Below, in pieces: positions 52,345 through 61,597 of a stretch of 64,000 nucleotides of DNA. Under the pieces are notes generated by a model, which saw nothing but the letters and a program-made list of their open reading frames with translations, did no database searches and was not told the DNA's origin. A program made the translations under genes and the position numbers. Where the stretch lies: positions 248,001 through 312,000 of the forward strand of contig NZ_VFMO01000001.1 in the NCBI RefSeq assembly GCF_006715095.1, in the 5' to 3' direction. This DNA comes from Yimella lutea (GTDB lineage Bacteria; Actinomycetota; Actinomycetes; Actinomycetales; Dermatophilaceae). Numbering within the stretch: position 1 is the stretch's first letter; every line of letters begins with the position of its first letter.

Positions 52345-53634
52345 TCAACCCAGCAGGATACCCGCGATCGCCGCGCTCATCAGGTTCGCCAAAGTGGCCG
52401 CGAGGATGGCACGCAGACCGAGTTCGGCGATCTCACCGCGGCGCTTGGGAGCCATCCCACCGAGGCCGCCGAGCAGGATGCCGAGCGAGCCCAGGTTGGC
52501 GAAGCCGGTGAGCGCGAAGGTGACGATCGCCTGGGTGCGCTGGGAGAAGTCGGCGATGTTGGGAGCGAAGTTGGAGAACGCCACGAACTCGTTGACCACG
52601 ACCTTCTGACCGACGTACGAACCCGCGTCCGTCGCCTCCGACCACGGCACACCGATGAGCGTCATGATCGGCGCCATCACATAGCCGAGGATCGTCTCGA
52701 ACTTCAGGTCGTCAGCACCGAACCACCCACCGACCACGCCGAGCAGCAGGTTGATCAGCGCGATCAGCGAGATGAAGGCCAGCAGCATCGCGCCGATGTT
52801 CAATGCGAGCTTCATGCCGTCGGACGCGCCCGCGGCGGCGGCGTCGATCACGTTGCGGTGCTTGACCTCGTCCTCATCGTCGTCGTCATCGACAGCGACC
52901 GCGCGCGATTCACCCCTGTCGAGGTCGACCGTGCCGACCCCATCGCCGGCTTTCGCGGTGGCCGGCACGGTGGCTGGCTCGGCACCCTCCGGAAGGATGA
53001 TCTTCGCCATCAGCAGCGCGCCCGGAGCAGCCATGAAGCTGGCAGCGATCAGGTAGTCGAGTTTGGCGCCGAGCAGCGCGTAACCGACCAGCACCGAACC
53101 TGCGACGGTCGACAACCCGCCGACCATCACCGCGAACAGCCCGGAGCGGGAGATCCTCGAAAGGTACGGCTTGATCACCAACGGCGCCTCGGTCTGGCCG
53201 AGGAAGATGTTTGCGGCGGCGTTGACCGACTCCTCGTGACGGGTGCCGAGCACCTTGGCGAGCGCCCCACCGAGCCAGGTGACCACCTTCTGCAGGATGC
53301 CCAGGTGGAACAGGATCGCCGTCAGCGAGGCGAAGAAGACGATCACCGGTAGCACCTGCAACGCGAAGACCATCCCCTCCTTCGGGATCAACGGCCCGAA
53401 CAGGAAGCTGATGCCTTCCTTCGAGGAGTCGATGACGGCCTGGACGCCCTCGGACGCCTTCGCGAGCGCGTCGCGTCCCCACGGCACGAACAGCACCAGC
53501 ACGCCGAAGCCCACCTGCAACGCAAGCGCGGCAGCGATCGTCCGCGCCTTGATCGCCTTGCGGTCCATCGAGAGCAGATACGCGATGGTCAGCAGGCCGA
53601 TCATGCCCCCGATCCCCCAGAGAACGTTGACCAT
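52345..53634 (-). CDS. CNT-family nucleoside transporter (NupC-like)
   Basis: 429 residues. Concentrative nucleoside:H+/Na+ symporter: FGLL-like RDALAKASEGVQAVI, VFALQVLPVIVFFASLTAILFHLG, the IFLGQTEAPLVIKPYL (GQTEAP) substrate motif and NFAPNIADFSQRTQAIVTFALTGFANLGSLGI. An inserted cytoplasmic loop (about 225-260) carries an acidic run (DDDDDEDE) not usual in the family. It lies 20 bp before the CurA-like gene on the same strand; nucleoside uptake fits with SurE and the PfkB kinase nearby. Confidence 0.93.
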   Translation of the reverse strand: MVNVLWGIGGMIGLLTIAYLLSMDRKAIKARTIAAALALQVGFGVLVLFVPWGRDALAKASEGVQAVIDSSKEGISFLFGPLIPKEGMVFALQVLPVIVFFASLTAILFHLGILQKVVTWLGGALAKVLGTRHEESVNAAANIFLGQTEAPLVIKPYLSRISRSGLFAVMVGGLSTVAGSVLVGYALLGAKLDYLIAASFMAAPGALLMAKIILPEGAEPATVPATAKAGDGVGTVDLDRGESRAVAVDDDDDEDEVKHRNVIDAAAAGASDGMKLALNIGAMLLAFISLIALINLLLGVVGGWFGADDLKFETILGYVMAPIMTLIGVPWSEATDAGSYVGQKVVVNEFVAFSNFAPNIADFSQRTQAIVTFALTGFANLGSLGILLGGLGGMAPKRRGEIAELGLRAILAATLANLMSAAIAGILLG

Positions 53635-53721
53635 GTGCGACTCCTCTCGGCAGGTTTGGGCACGAGCCTTTCATCTGAATCGAGGAAGTTGGTGAGTCCG
53701 CACCGACCAGCCCCGAACGCC

Positions 53722-53787
53722 GAGTGGCCGGGCTGTGAGCCAGCGGCCGGGCTCTAACCCGTCCACCAGTTCATAGCCCGGCCACTC
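53722..53787. repeat. 19-bp repeat pair with inverted arm, second copy of the 43.2-kb element
   Basis: GAGTGGCCGGGCTGTGAGC (53722-53740) and CAGCGGCCGGGCTCTAACC (53741-53759), then the inverted arm AGCCCGGCCACTC (53775-53787), just downstream of the BCCT transporter stop. It may act as terminator. It matches 43229-43313. Confidence 0.85.
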
Positions 53788-53793
53788 GGTGGA

Positions 53794-55803
53794 TCAGGTG
53801 GCGTCGGAGACCGCCTGCTGCGTCGAGACCCACCACTCGTAGTGGTCCAACACGTCGTGACAGATCTGCTCGAACGAGTAGGCGATCACGTCGTAGGCAC
53901 CCCCGCTGGGGAGCACGACCTCCAGCAGCGTGGTCTGGTCGTCGGCCTCGATCATCCGCGAGCCGTAGCTCGGGGCCTTCATCCGACGCACCTGCACGGT
54001 GTAGGCGAACTGCTCCTCACCGTCCCGGACGGTCAGCACCGCCGTCCGCGGCGCCTGCGTGGTCGAGCCTGCGACGTCCTCGACGGACGCGTCCACACCG
54101 CGCTCGACCAACTCGCCCGCGACCTCGCGCAGGGCAGGGACGACGGTCGAGTCGAGTCGTTGGGTCGCCTGCTTCAGCGAGACGGTGCCGAGCGAACGTG
54201 CGAGGCGACGCTTCCACGAACCCGGGCTCGCCGCTGCCTCCCGCCCGACGACGGACGCGGTCACCGAGGTGCGTAGTGCGTCCGCGTGCAGACGTTCGCC
54301 TTCGAGCGCGCGGTGCAGGCCGATCATCACCAGCACCATGACGATCGCGAACGGCAGACCCATGATGATCGTGGCGCTCTGCAGCGCACCGATGCCGCCG
54401 ACCAGCAACACGGCCACCGTGAGCAGACCGGTCGCGGCGGCCCACAGGACCCGCAGCCACGGCTTGGCGTCGACGTCGGAGTCGGGTAGGTCGGACGAGA
54501 GGTTCGCCATCACCAGAGCGCCCGAGTCCGCGCTGGTCACGTAGAAGAGCAGACCCACGAACGTGGCCAGTGCGACGAGGACCATCGCGCCCGGGTACTG
54601 CTGCAGCATGTCGTAGAACCCGGTCTCCGGAGTGTTGACCGCGGTCTCACCGAAAGCCTTGTCCCCGTCCATGATTCGCTTCACGGCGCTGTTTCCGAAG
54701 ATGGTCACCCACATCACGATGTAGATGAACGGGATGGTCAGCGTGCCGACCACGAACTGGCCGATCGTGCGGCCCTTGGAGATGCGGGCGAGGAACATGC
54801 CCACGAAGGACGCCCAGGCAATCCACCAGGCCCAGAAGAACAGCGTCCAGCCGTTCATCCATTCCGCGTCGTAGTCGAAGGCCATGGTGTCCATCGTCAT
54901 GCCCGGGAAGAGGTTGACGAAGTCGCCGACGTTCATCATCGCGGCCCGCAGCAGGAATGCGGTCTGCCCGGTGACCAGCACCCACAGGGCGAGGACGATC
55001 GCGAGGACGACGTTGAGCTGGGACAGGATGCGAATGCCCTTGTCGACGCCGGACGTCGCGGAAATGGTCGCGACGACGACCGCGAGGATCGCCAGTCCCA
55101 CCTGTGCCGGCGTCCCCTGGTCGATGCCGAACATCACGTCGAGGCCGACATTGAGCATCACCACGCCGATGCCCAGCGAGGTGGCGACACCGAAGATCGT
55201 GCCGAGCACGGTCGCGATGTCGACGGCGTCCCCGATGCGTCCGTTGATGCGTTTGCCGAACAGCGGATGCAGCGCCGAACGAACGGCGAGCGGCAGACCC
55301 TTGCGGTGTGCGAAGTAGCCGAGCGCGATGCCCATGAGGGCGTACATTCCCCACCCGGTGATGCCGTAGTGGAACAGCGTCCAGACGGTGGATTCCCTTG
55401 CCGCGTCGAGGGTTTCACCCTTGCCCTGCGGCGGGTGGAGGTACTGCGTTGCCGGTTCGGCGACGGCGAAGAACATCACGTCCGTGCCGATGCCGGCCGC
55501 GAACAACATGCACGCCCAGGAGAATGTGGAGAACTCCGGACGATCGGAGTCCGCACCCAGTCGCACCCTCGAGTACCGCAGTCCGAGGTAGACGACGAAA
55601 ACGAGGATCGCGGTCGCCAGCAGAATGTAGAACCAGCCGAACCAGTTCGAGATCCAGCTCACCGTGTCACCCAGGACCCGTCCGGCGTGGTCGGGAGCAA
55701 AAAGCGCCCAGGCAGCGACCGCGAGCGTGAAGACGCCCGAGACGATCAGCACCGGCCATTTGGTGCGCGGCTGCGTGATCTCTTGCGTATCAACAGAACT
55801 CAC
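53794..55803 (-). CDS. betT: BCCT-family choline/betaine transporter
   Basis: 669 residues with 12 transmembrane segments and a long cytoplasmic tail (from about 510). BetT-like signatures are [60 protein letters not shown], the Trp-rich [28 protein letters not shown] and [15 protein letters not shown]. The tail ends [14 protein letters not shown], as in osmoregulated choline carriers. Overlap of 4 bp with betA and proximity to betB argue for choline as substrate. Confidence 0.93.
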   Translation of the reverse strand: MSSVDTQEITQPRTKWPVLIVSGVFTLAVAAWALFAPDHAGRVLGDTVSWISNWFGWFYILLATAILVFVVYLGLRYSRVRLGADSDRPEFSTFSWACMLFAAGIGTDVMFFAVAEPATQYLHPPQGKGETLDAARESTVWTLFHYGITGWGMYALMGIALGYFAHRKGLPLAVRSALHPLFGKRINGRIGDAVDIATVLGTIFGVATSLGIGVVMLNVGLDVMFGIDQGTPAQVGLAILAVVVATISATSGVDKGIRILSQLNVVLAIVLALWVLVTGQTAFLLRAAMMNVGDFVNLFPGMTMDTMAFDYDAEWMNGWTLFFWAWWIAWASFVGMFLARISKGRTIGQFVVGTLTIPFIYIVMWVTIFGNSAVKRIMDGDKAFGETAVNTPETGFYDMLQQYPGAMVLVALATFVGLLFYVTSADSGALVMANLSSDLPDSDVDAKPWLRVLWAAATGLLTVAVLLVGGIGALQSATIIMGLPFAIVMVLVMIGLHRALEGERLHADALRTSVTASVVGREAAASPGSWKRRLARSLGTVSLKQATQRLDSTVVPALREVAGELVERGVDASVEDVAGSTTQAPRTAVLTVRDGEEQFAYTVQVRRMKAPSYGSRMIEADDQTTLLEVVLPSGGAYDVIAYSFEQICHDVLDHYEWWVSTQQAVSDAT

Positions 55804-57542
55804 TGGATCTCACCCATGGCCTCGGCGGCACTCGGCACCTTGTCCGCAGCGTTCCACGAGTGGTTGCGTGGGTCACCCTCCGGGAAGATCGGCATGCCCG
55901 ACTTCGCCCGGTAGACCGGCGGGTGCTCCGGCGCGAGCGGGGCGTTGCCGGCGATCAGGTCGGCCGCCTTCTCCGCGACCATCATCACCGGTGCGTAGAT
56001 GTTGCCGTTCGTGATGGTCGGGAAGACCGACGCGTCCACAACCCGCAGACCCTCGGTGCCGTGCACCTTCATCGACGACGGGTCGACGACCGCCATGTCG
56101 TCGACACCCATCTTGGCCGAGCAGGACGGGTGCAGCGCGGTCTCGGCGTCCTTGGCCACCCAGTCGATGATCTCCTGGTCGGTCTCGACCGACGGTCCGG
56201 GCGAGATCTCGCCGCCGTTGAACGGCGCGAACGCGGGCTGCTTCAGGATGTGCCGGGCGGCCCGGATGACCTCGACCCACTCGCGCCGGTCGTTCTCGGT
56301 GGACAGGTAGTTGAACAAGATGCCGGGCTTGGCCAGCGGGTCGTCGTTCTTGATGCGGACGTGGCCGCGCACGTCGGAGTTCATCGGGCCGACGTGCACC
56401 TGGTAGCCGTGCGTGCCCTCCGGCGCGGTGCCGTCGTAGCGGACCGCGATCGGCAGGAAGTGGAACATCAGGTTCGGGTAGGTGACCTCCTCGTTGGTGC
56501 GGATGAATCCGCCGCCCTCGAAGTGGTTGGACGCACCGACGCCGCGGTTGAGGAACAGCCACTCGGCACCGATGTACGGGGCCTTCCACTTCTTCAGCCA
56601 GGGCGCGATCGACACCGGCTGCAAGCTGGAGTGCTGCAGGTAGACCTCGAGGTGGTCCTGCAGGTTCTCACCGACGCCGGGCAGGTCGATGCGCGGCGTG
56701 ACGCCGGCTGCACGAAGCGTCTCCGGGTTGCCGACTCCGCTGAGCTGCAACAGTTGTGGAGAGTTGAACGCGCCACCGCACAGGATGACCTCGCCCGCCT
56801 CGACGGAGTGCTTGAACTTGCCGCCGCGCGCAAAGTCGACGCCGGTCACCCGGTTGCCCGACCACTGCAGGCCGGTCACGGTGGCGAGCGTGGCGATGTC
56901 GAGGTTCTTGCGGTTGCGGATCGGGCGCAGGTAGGCGCGGGACGCGCTCATCCGGCTGCCCTTGAAGACGTTGCGATCGAAGGGCGCGAAACCCTCCTGG
57001 CGATAACCGTTGACGTCGTCCGTGCGCGGATAACCGGCCTGCTGGGTCGCCTCGAAGAACGCTTGGAACAGCGGGCTGCTGGCCGGCCCACGCTCGAGCT
57101 TCAGCGGACCGGAGCCACCGCGCCAGTCGTCCGCGCCGGCGATGCAGGTCTCCATGCGCTTGAAGTAGGGCAGGCAGTGGGCGTAGTCCCAGTGCTCCAT
57201 GCCCTCGAACGTGGCCCACTTGTCGTAGTCACCGGCGTTGCCGCGCTGGAAGATCATGCCGTTGATCGAGCTCGACCCGCCGAGCACCTTGCCGCGGGCA
57301 TGCGGGACGCGTCGTCCACCCATGTGCGGCTCGGGCTCGGTCTCGTAGGCCCAGTCGTAGAGCGGGTTGCCCGAGGGGAACATCAACGCCGCCGGCATGT
57401 GGATCAACGGGTCGAACAGGAAGTCGGCACGACCTGCTTCCAGCACCAGGACGCTGGTGTTCTTGTCGCTCGACAGCCGGTTGGCAAGAGCCGAGCCGGC
57501 GGACCCGCCGCCGACGATCACGTAGTCGTACTTCTTCTTCAT
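55800..57542 (-). CDS. betA: Choline dehydrogenase-like GMC oxidoreductase
   Basis: 580 residues. FAD motif [21 protein letters not shown] signatures [20 protein letters not shown] and [15 protein letters not shown], active-site region [12 protein letters not shown] and the end [31 protein letters not shown]. It oxidises choline to betaine aldehyde at the membrane. The ATG at 57542 has AAGGAG upstream; the longer frame is rejected. It is translationally coupled to the transporter (ATGA overlap). Confidence 0.93.
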   Translation of the reverse strand: MKKKYDYVIVGGGSAGSALANRLSSDKNTSVLVLEAGRADFLFDPLIHMPAALMFPSGNPLYDWAYETEPEPHMGGRRVPHARGKVLGGSSSINGMIFQRGNAGDYDKWATFEGMEHWDYAHCLPYFKRMETCIAGADDWRGGSGPLKLERGPASSPLFQAFFEATQQAGYPRTDDVNGYRQEGFAPFDRNVFKGSRMSASRAYLRPIRNRKNLDIATLATVTGLQWSGNRVTGVDFARGGKFKHSVEAGEVILCGGAFNSPQLLQLSGVGNPETLRAAGVTPRIDLPGVGENLQDHLEVYLQHSSLQPVSIAPWLKKWKAPYIGAEWLFLNRGVGASNHFEGGGFIRTNEEVTYPNLMFHFLPIAVRYDGTAPEGTHGYQVHVGPMNSDVRGHVRIKNDDPLAKPGILFNYLSTENDRREWVEVIRAARHILKQPAFAPFNGGEISPGPSVETDQEIIDWVAKDAETALHPSCSAKMGVDDMAVVDPSSMKVHGTEGLRVVDASVFPTITNGNIYAPVMMVAEKAADLIAGNAPLAPEHPPVYRAKSGMPIFPEGDPRNHSWNAADKVPSAAEAMGEIQ

Positions 57543-57635
57543 CGTTTCGTATCTCCTTGAATCACAGTCGAAGTGCAGTCGCGGCGACCCGCTGGTCGAG
57601 CCGCACGTCTCCGCTGGTCGAGCCACACCCTTTTC

Positions 57636-57783
57636 CGCTGGTTGAGCCGCGGGACTGAGGAACGAAGTCCCGCGCGCCGAAACCTCTCGCATTTACGAAG
57701 CGCCTCGGATGAAGTGCTCCGTCCACGCACGAGGTTTCGGCACCTTCGGATTCGCAAGCTCATCCGTAGGGCTCAACCAGCGA
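57636..57783. repeat. Mirrored REP-like elements between betA and betB
   Basis: Forward element 57636-57683 (CGCTGGTTGAGCCGCGGGAC...CGCGCGCCGAAACC) and inverted element 57732-57783 (GAGGTTTCGGC...GGGCTCAACCAGCG) are separated by about 48 bp. Two shorter CTGGTCGAGCC copies precede them at 57591 and 57613. Same family as at 41.6 kb. No gene lies in 57543-57794. Confidence 0.8.
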
Positions 57784-57794
57784 AAAGGCGAGAG

Positions 57795-59282
57795 TCAGTT
57801 GCCGAACCATCCCGCCGGGGCGGGCCGAGTGTTGTGCCAGATGTGCTTGGTCTCCTGGTACTCGTGCAACCCGGCGTGACCCAGTTCGCGGCCGATACCG
57901 GACTGTTTCATCCCGCCCCATTCGGCCTGCGGCACGTACGGGTGGTAGTCGTTGATCCAGATGGTGCCGTGGCGCAGCCGCTTGGCGACGCGCTCGGCGC
58001 GGCCTGCGTTCTGGCTCCACACTGCTCCGGCGAGTCCGTAGATGGTGTCGTTGGCGAGCTTCACCGCAGCATCCTCGGCAGCGTCCGCGTCCGCGCCGGG
58101 AAAAGTCTCTACGGTCAGCACCGGCCCGAACGACTCCTCCTGCACGCACTTCATCGAGGTGTCGCAACCGTCGAGGATCGTCGGCGGATAGTACGAACCC
58201 TTCGCGAGTTCGCCTTCGTCGCAACGCTTTCCGCCGGTCCGCAGCACGGCACCCTCGGCGACGGCATCATCCACGTACGTGGCGACCTTCGCCAAGTGGT
58301 CCTCGCTGATCAGCGGTCCTGCCTCGGCCCTGTCGTCGAACGGACCACCGAGGCGGATCTTCTCGGCACGACGGACGAGTTCATCGACGACCTCGTCATG
58401 GATCGACTCCTCGACGATGAGCCGTGCACCGGCAGAACAGACCTGGCCGGAGTCGAGGAAGATCGCGGTGAGCGCGTTGTCGATCGCGGCCGGCAGGTCG
58501 GCGTCCGCGAAGATCACGTTGGGGTTCTTGCCGCCCAGCTCGAGCGCGACGCGCTTCACGGTCGGTGCGGCGGACGCCATGATCGAGCGGCCGGTCACGA
58601 CACCACCGGTGAAGGAGACCAGGTCGACCTCGGGCGCCTCGGTCAGCGTCGGACCCACGTCCTTTCCGGCACCGAGGATCAAATTGGCAACGCCCTTGGG
58701 CAGGCCGAGTTCGTCGAGGGTACGCACCAGCCACATGGCGGTCTGCGGGGTGAGTTCGGCGGGCTTGAGCACGAAGGTGTTTCCGGCTGCGAGCGCCGGG
58801 GCGACCTTCCACGCGGTCTGCAGCAGCGGGTAGTTCCACGGGGTGATCAGCACGCAGACGCCGACGGGTTCGGTGACGACCCGGCTGGAGACGTCCGGCA
58901 TGCCGGTATCGACGATGCGTCCGGCTTCACCCTGAGCGAGCGAGGCGAAGTGCCGGAAGACGTTGACGATGTCGTCGACGTCGATCTGCGACTCGACGAA
59001 CCGCTTACCCGTGTCGAGGGATTCGAGGCGGGCGACCTCGTCTTTCTCCGCCGCCAGCCGGTCGGCCAAGCGGTGCAGCAGAGCAGCCCGCTCGGGCGAG
59101 GGAGTGTCACGCCAGGGACCCTCGTCGAACGCCCGCCGAGCCGCTTCGACGGCGCGGCGGGCGTCGTCCTGGCCGGCCTCGGCGACGGTGATCACCGCGG
59201 ATCCGTCTGCAGGACAGGTGATCTCACGGGTTGCGCCAGATGCGGCGTCGACCCACTCACCATCGATGAACAAGCTGGGCAC
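57795..59282 (-). CDS. betB: Betaine-aldehyde dehydrogenase
   Basis: 495 residues of the ALDH superfamily: TPWNYPLLQTAWKVAPALAAGN, VSFTGGVVTGRSIM, the catalytic Glu in VALELGGKNPNVIF and Cys in DSGQVCSAGARLIVEESI, and PFGG-like EWGGMKQSGIGRELG. It oxidises betaine aldehyde to glycine betaine with NAD(P)+. The GTG at 59282 is chosen because GGAGGAG lies just upstream; the longer frame to 59381 would cross the operator region. With betT and betA it makes a full choline-to-betaine path. Confidence 0.93.
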   Translation of the reverse strand: MPSLFIDGEWVDAASGATREITCPADGSAVITVAEAGQDDARRAVEAARRAFDEGPWRDTPSPERAALLHRLADRLAAEKDEVARLESLDTGKRFVESQIDVDDIVNVFRHFASLAQGEAGRIVDTGMPDVSSRVVTEPVGVCVLITPWNYPLLQTAWKVAPALAAGNTFVLKPAELTPQTAMWLVRTLDELGLPKGVANLILGAGKDVGPTLTEAPEVDLVSFTGGVVTGRSIMASAAPTVKRVALELGGKNPNVIFADADLPAAIDNALTAIFLDSGQVCSAGARLIVEESIHDEVVDELVRRAEKIRLGGPFDDRAEAGPLISEDHLAKVATYVDDAVAEGAVLRTGGKRCDEGELAKGSYYPPTILDGCDTSMKCVQEESFGPVLTVETFPGADADAAEDAAVKLANDTIYGLAGAVWSQNAGRAERVAKRLRHGTIWINDYHPYVPQAEWGGMKQSGIGRELGHAGLHEYQETKHIWHNTRPAPAGWFGN

Positions 59283-59355
59283 AGTTCTCCTCCAAGACGA
59301 TCGCTTCACAGTCCGCGTGAGCACGTCCGGCGTCTCTGGGATGCCAGGCAGCTCG

Positions 59356-59386
59356 ATAACGCTCGTTACAACATAACGCACGTTAT
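59356..59386. promoter_or_regulatory. Tandem TetR-type operators in the betB/regulator gap
   Basis: ATAACG-CT-CGTTAC (59356-59369) and ATAACG-CA-CGTTAT (59373-59386), two inverted repeats 17 bp apart. The second is within 10 bp of the regulator start, so binding should block both divergent genes. Confidence 0.75.
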
Positions 59387-59395
59387 AGTAAGAAT

Positions 59396-59965
59396 GTGAA
59401 ATCGGAACGACCCGTGCGCGAACGGCTGCTGGACGCCGCCGATGCCGTGCTGTTCGAGAACGGCTCGGTCTCGACGCCGGTGGACGTGATCCTCAAGCAC
59501 GCGCGAGCGTCCCCGCCGAGCCTGTACTCGCACTTCGGCAACAAGGAGGGCTTGATCGCCTCCGCCCTGCGTCGTCGCCTGACGATCTGGACGCAAGTCT
59601 GGGACGAAGCGATCGCGTCCGCCGAGTCCGACGTCGACCGACTGCTCGCACTCTGGCCGGCGCTGCGCACCTATCAGGCCCACCACCTGGCCGAGCGCTG
59701 GTGCGCCTTCAGCGGCACCGCGGCCGCACATCCCTCGCCGAGCGAGCAACTCGCCGCAGTGCTGGCCGACGAGACTCACCTGCTGCGTATGCGACTGCAC
59801 GATTACTCCGTGCCGGTCGCCGGTAAGAACGCGAATTCCCTTGCCTCGCAACTGTTCATCGCCTACACCGGAACGATGGCCACCATGCTGCGCGAACCAT
59901 ACGAGCAGGCCATCGACGAAGGTGAAGCGACAGCGCGAGCCCTCGTCTCCAGGTACGCCGCCTGA
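59396..59965 (+). CDS. TetR-family regulator of the betaine genes
   Basis: 189 residues. N-terminal HTH: VRERLLDAADAVLFENGSVSTPVDVILKHARASPPSLYSHFGNKEGLIASAL, a standard TetR signature. The C-terminal ligand domain is helical (ETHLLRMRLHDYSVPVAG). GTG start at 59396. Divergent from betB with two palindromes between, it is likely a BetI-like choline-responsive repressor. Sequence similarity to true BetI is not obvious, so the name is not used. Confidence 0.9.
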   Translation: MKSERPVRERLLDAADAVLFENGSVSTPVDVILKHARASPPSLYSHFGNKEGLIASALRRRLTIWTQVWDEAIASAESDVDRLLALWPALRTYQAHHLAERWCAFSGTAAAHPSPSEQLAAVLADETHLLRMRLHDYSVPVAGKNANSLASQLFIAYTGTMATMLREPYEQAIDEGEATARALVSRYAA

Positions 59966-60044
59966 CGCAGGAATCACGCTGGTCGGTCAGATGCGGAGCG
60001 TCAGCGGGGTACCGCGACGAGACCAGTCGGATGTCTTCGAACAT

Positions 60045-61420
60045 GTTGACTCACGTCAAGATGCCCGCGTGGAGTGAGTCGTTGACTCATCTGAATTTGC
60101 CCGCTTGGTGGGGTGGATTTTCTTGCGGCTGAGGTAGGTCGCGTTGCGCTTGGGTCGTTGTTCGACTTTGCCTCTGCGGCGGGCGAGTTCGATGAGACTG
60201 GCTTGGATCGCGTGGATCTGACGGCGTAGTTCGGCGGGGTTGATCTGGGTGGCTCGTGTGCTCAGGTCAGCGGCGTCTTGATCGGTGAGGTACTGCGGGT
60301 GGTCCCGGGTCAGGCGGTGCAGCGGGGTCGCGGCGGTGTCGTAGGTTTTGGTGACCTTGGCGCCGTTGCGAGACTTGCTGCGCAGCTTTTGTTGGGGCAG
60401 GTAGAGGTTGTCGAGTGCTGCTTGCAGGGGCCACAGTTGGTTGAGCAGGTCGAGCTCGTGGCGGGTGTCGTACCGGTAGTAACCGACCGCGCGGCGGACG
60501 CTGGACCAGTTCTTCTGCTCGACGTAGGCCTGGTCGTTGCTGTGGTGGGCCCGGCCGCGGGTCAGGGTGATACGTCGCGCGTCGCACCACTTCGCGAGGT
60601 GGTGGTTGATGAACTCGCCCCCGTTGTCGGAGTGGATTCCGTTGATGCCGAACGGGAATCGCAGGATCAGGTCGGTCAGGCCGGCGGCGACGATTCGTTC
60701 GCCTTTGGAGCGGACACTGATCGCTTCGGTCCAACCGGTCGCGATGTCGGTGGCGTCCAGGGTGTAGTGGAAGGCTCCGTTGTTGTCGCCGCCTTCGTGT
60801 GCGACCAGGTCGATCTGGAGGAAGCCGGGGACGGTTTCGTTCCATTCGTGCCAGGTCTTCATCGGGATGCTGGCCTTGAGGAGGCTGCCGGGTTTGGTCA
60901 TCGACCGGCCCTTGGTCGCGATCAGGCCGGTGCGGTGTGGTTTGAGGCGGCGGTCGATCGTGGCGGGTGACATTCGTAGCAGCGCGGCCAACGTGTCAGG
61001 GGTGCAGTGCAGTTCGCCGTGGGCGATCAGCGCGGTGGTCAGGTCGGGCAGCGCAGGGTGCAGTCGCTTCCCGGTGGGGCCGTCCAGGACCACCCAGCAG
61101 GTCACCAGGGCATCGATCACGGCAGGGTCGTAGCGGTAGACCGGATCACGCTGTGCTCGGGGACGATTCGGGTCATGACCGGCGACCGCGCGGCGGAGCA
61201 TCTTGCGGGCGTGGTCCCTGTGCCACCCGTTGACCGCGACCAGATGGTCCAGGATCGCTGTCTTCTCCGCCTTCGTCGCCTTCGGCCACGCCTTCACCTG
61301 CGAGACCAGGACCGCCTTGCGCTGACCCACCGTGAGCTCCATCCATCGAGGCTGCACCCCACGCGGGCATTCTGGGATGAGTCAATGACTCCACCCACGC
61401 GGGCATTTAGCGTGAGTCAA
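60045..61420. mobile_element. Insertion sequence with long compound inverted ends
   Basis: About 1.38 kb. Left end 60045-60113 and right end 61357-61420 (inverted) both contain two copies of GTTGACTCA/TTGACTCAT and ATGCCCGCGTGG-type blocks, giving 65-bp imperfect inverted repeats. One transposase gene fills the inside, and its stop lies within the left repeat. I see no clear target-site duplication next to the ends. Family is probably ISNCY/integrase-core type. Confidence 0.85.
60056..61342 (-). CDS. DDE (integrase-core) transposase
   Basis: About 428 residues from the ATG at 61342 (a GTG at 61357 is also in frame). N-terminal HTH-like helices (KATKAEKTAILDHLVAVNGWHRDHARKMLRRA) are followed by the RNase H-like core with D in FLQIDLVAHEGG, D in GIHSDNGGEFINHHLA and E in QAYVEQKNWSSVRR. 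All three catalytic acids are present, so the element may still be active. The tail is basic (RPKRNATYLSRKKI). Confidence 0.92.
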   Translation of the reverse strand: MELTVGQRKAVLVSQVKAWPKATKAEKTAILDHLVAVNGWHRDHARKMLRRAVAGHDPNRPRAQRDPVYRYDPAVIDALVTCWVVLDGPTGKRLHPALPDLTTALIAHGELHCTPDTLAALLRMSPATIDRRLKPHRTGLIATKGRSMTKPGSLLKASIPMKTWHEWNETVPGFLQIDLVAHEGGDNNGAFHYTLDATDIATGWTEAISVRSKGERIVAAGLTDLILRFPFGINGIHSDNGGEFINHHLAKWCDARRITLTRGRAHHSNDQAYVEQKNWSSVRRAVGYYRYDTRHELDLLNQLWPLQAALDNLYLPQQKLRSKSRNGAKVTKTYDTAATPLHRLTRDHPQYLTDQDAADLSTRATQINPAELRRQIHAIQASLIELARRRGKVEQRPKRNATYLSRKKIHPTKRANSDESTTHSTRAS

Positions 61421-61597
61421 CGCGTCGAATAGGTGATTCGAGCGTCTGCCCGTAGGGTGGAGCCAGCGGTCCGCACAGTCTTGCCTCGGGCCGCAGGTGT
61501 TCGAGAAGCGCTAGATGCCTTCACTTATGCCGCTACCGCAGCCGAAACCGAGCGCGGGGCGAGCCCGGCGAGACACCGCCTTTCTTACGGAGTTTCT

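Noticed and set aside
60037..61428. Target-site duplication around the IS
   Set aside because: Flanks (…tcgaacat and gcgtcgaa…) share only a few bases at different offsets, so no duplication can be claimed.
61433..61597. N-terminal extension of the DEAD-box helicase
   Set aside because: These 55 codons lack family similarity and abut the IS end; a TTG with a spaced GGAG at 61598 begins the conserved sequence.
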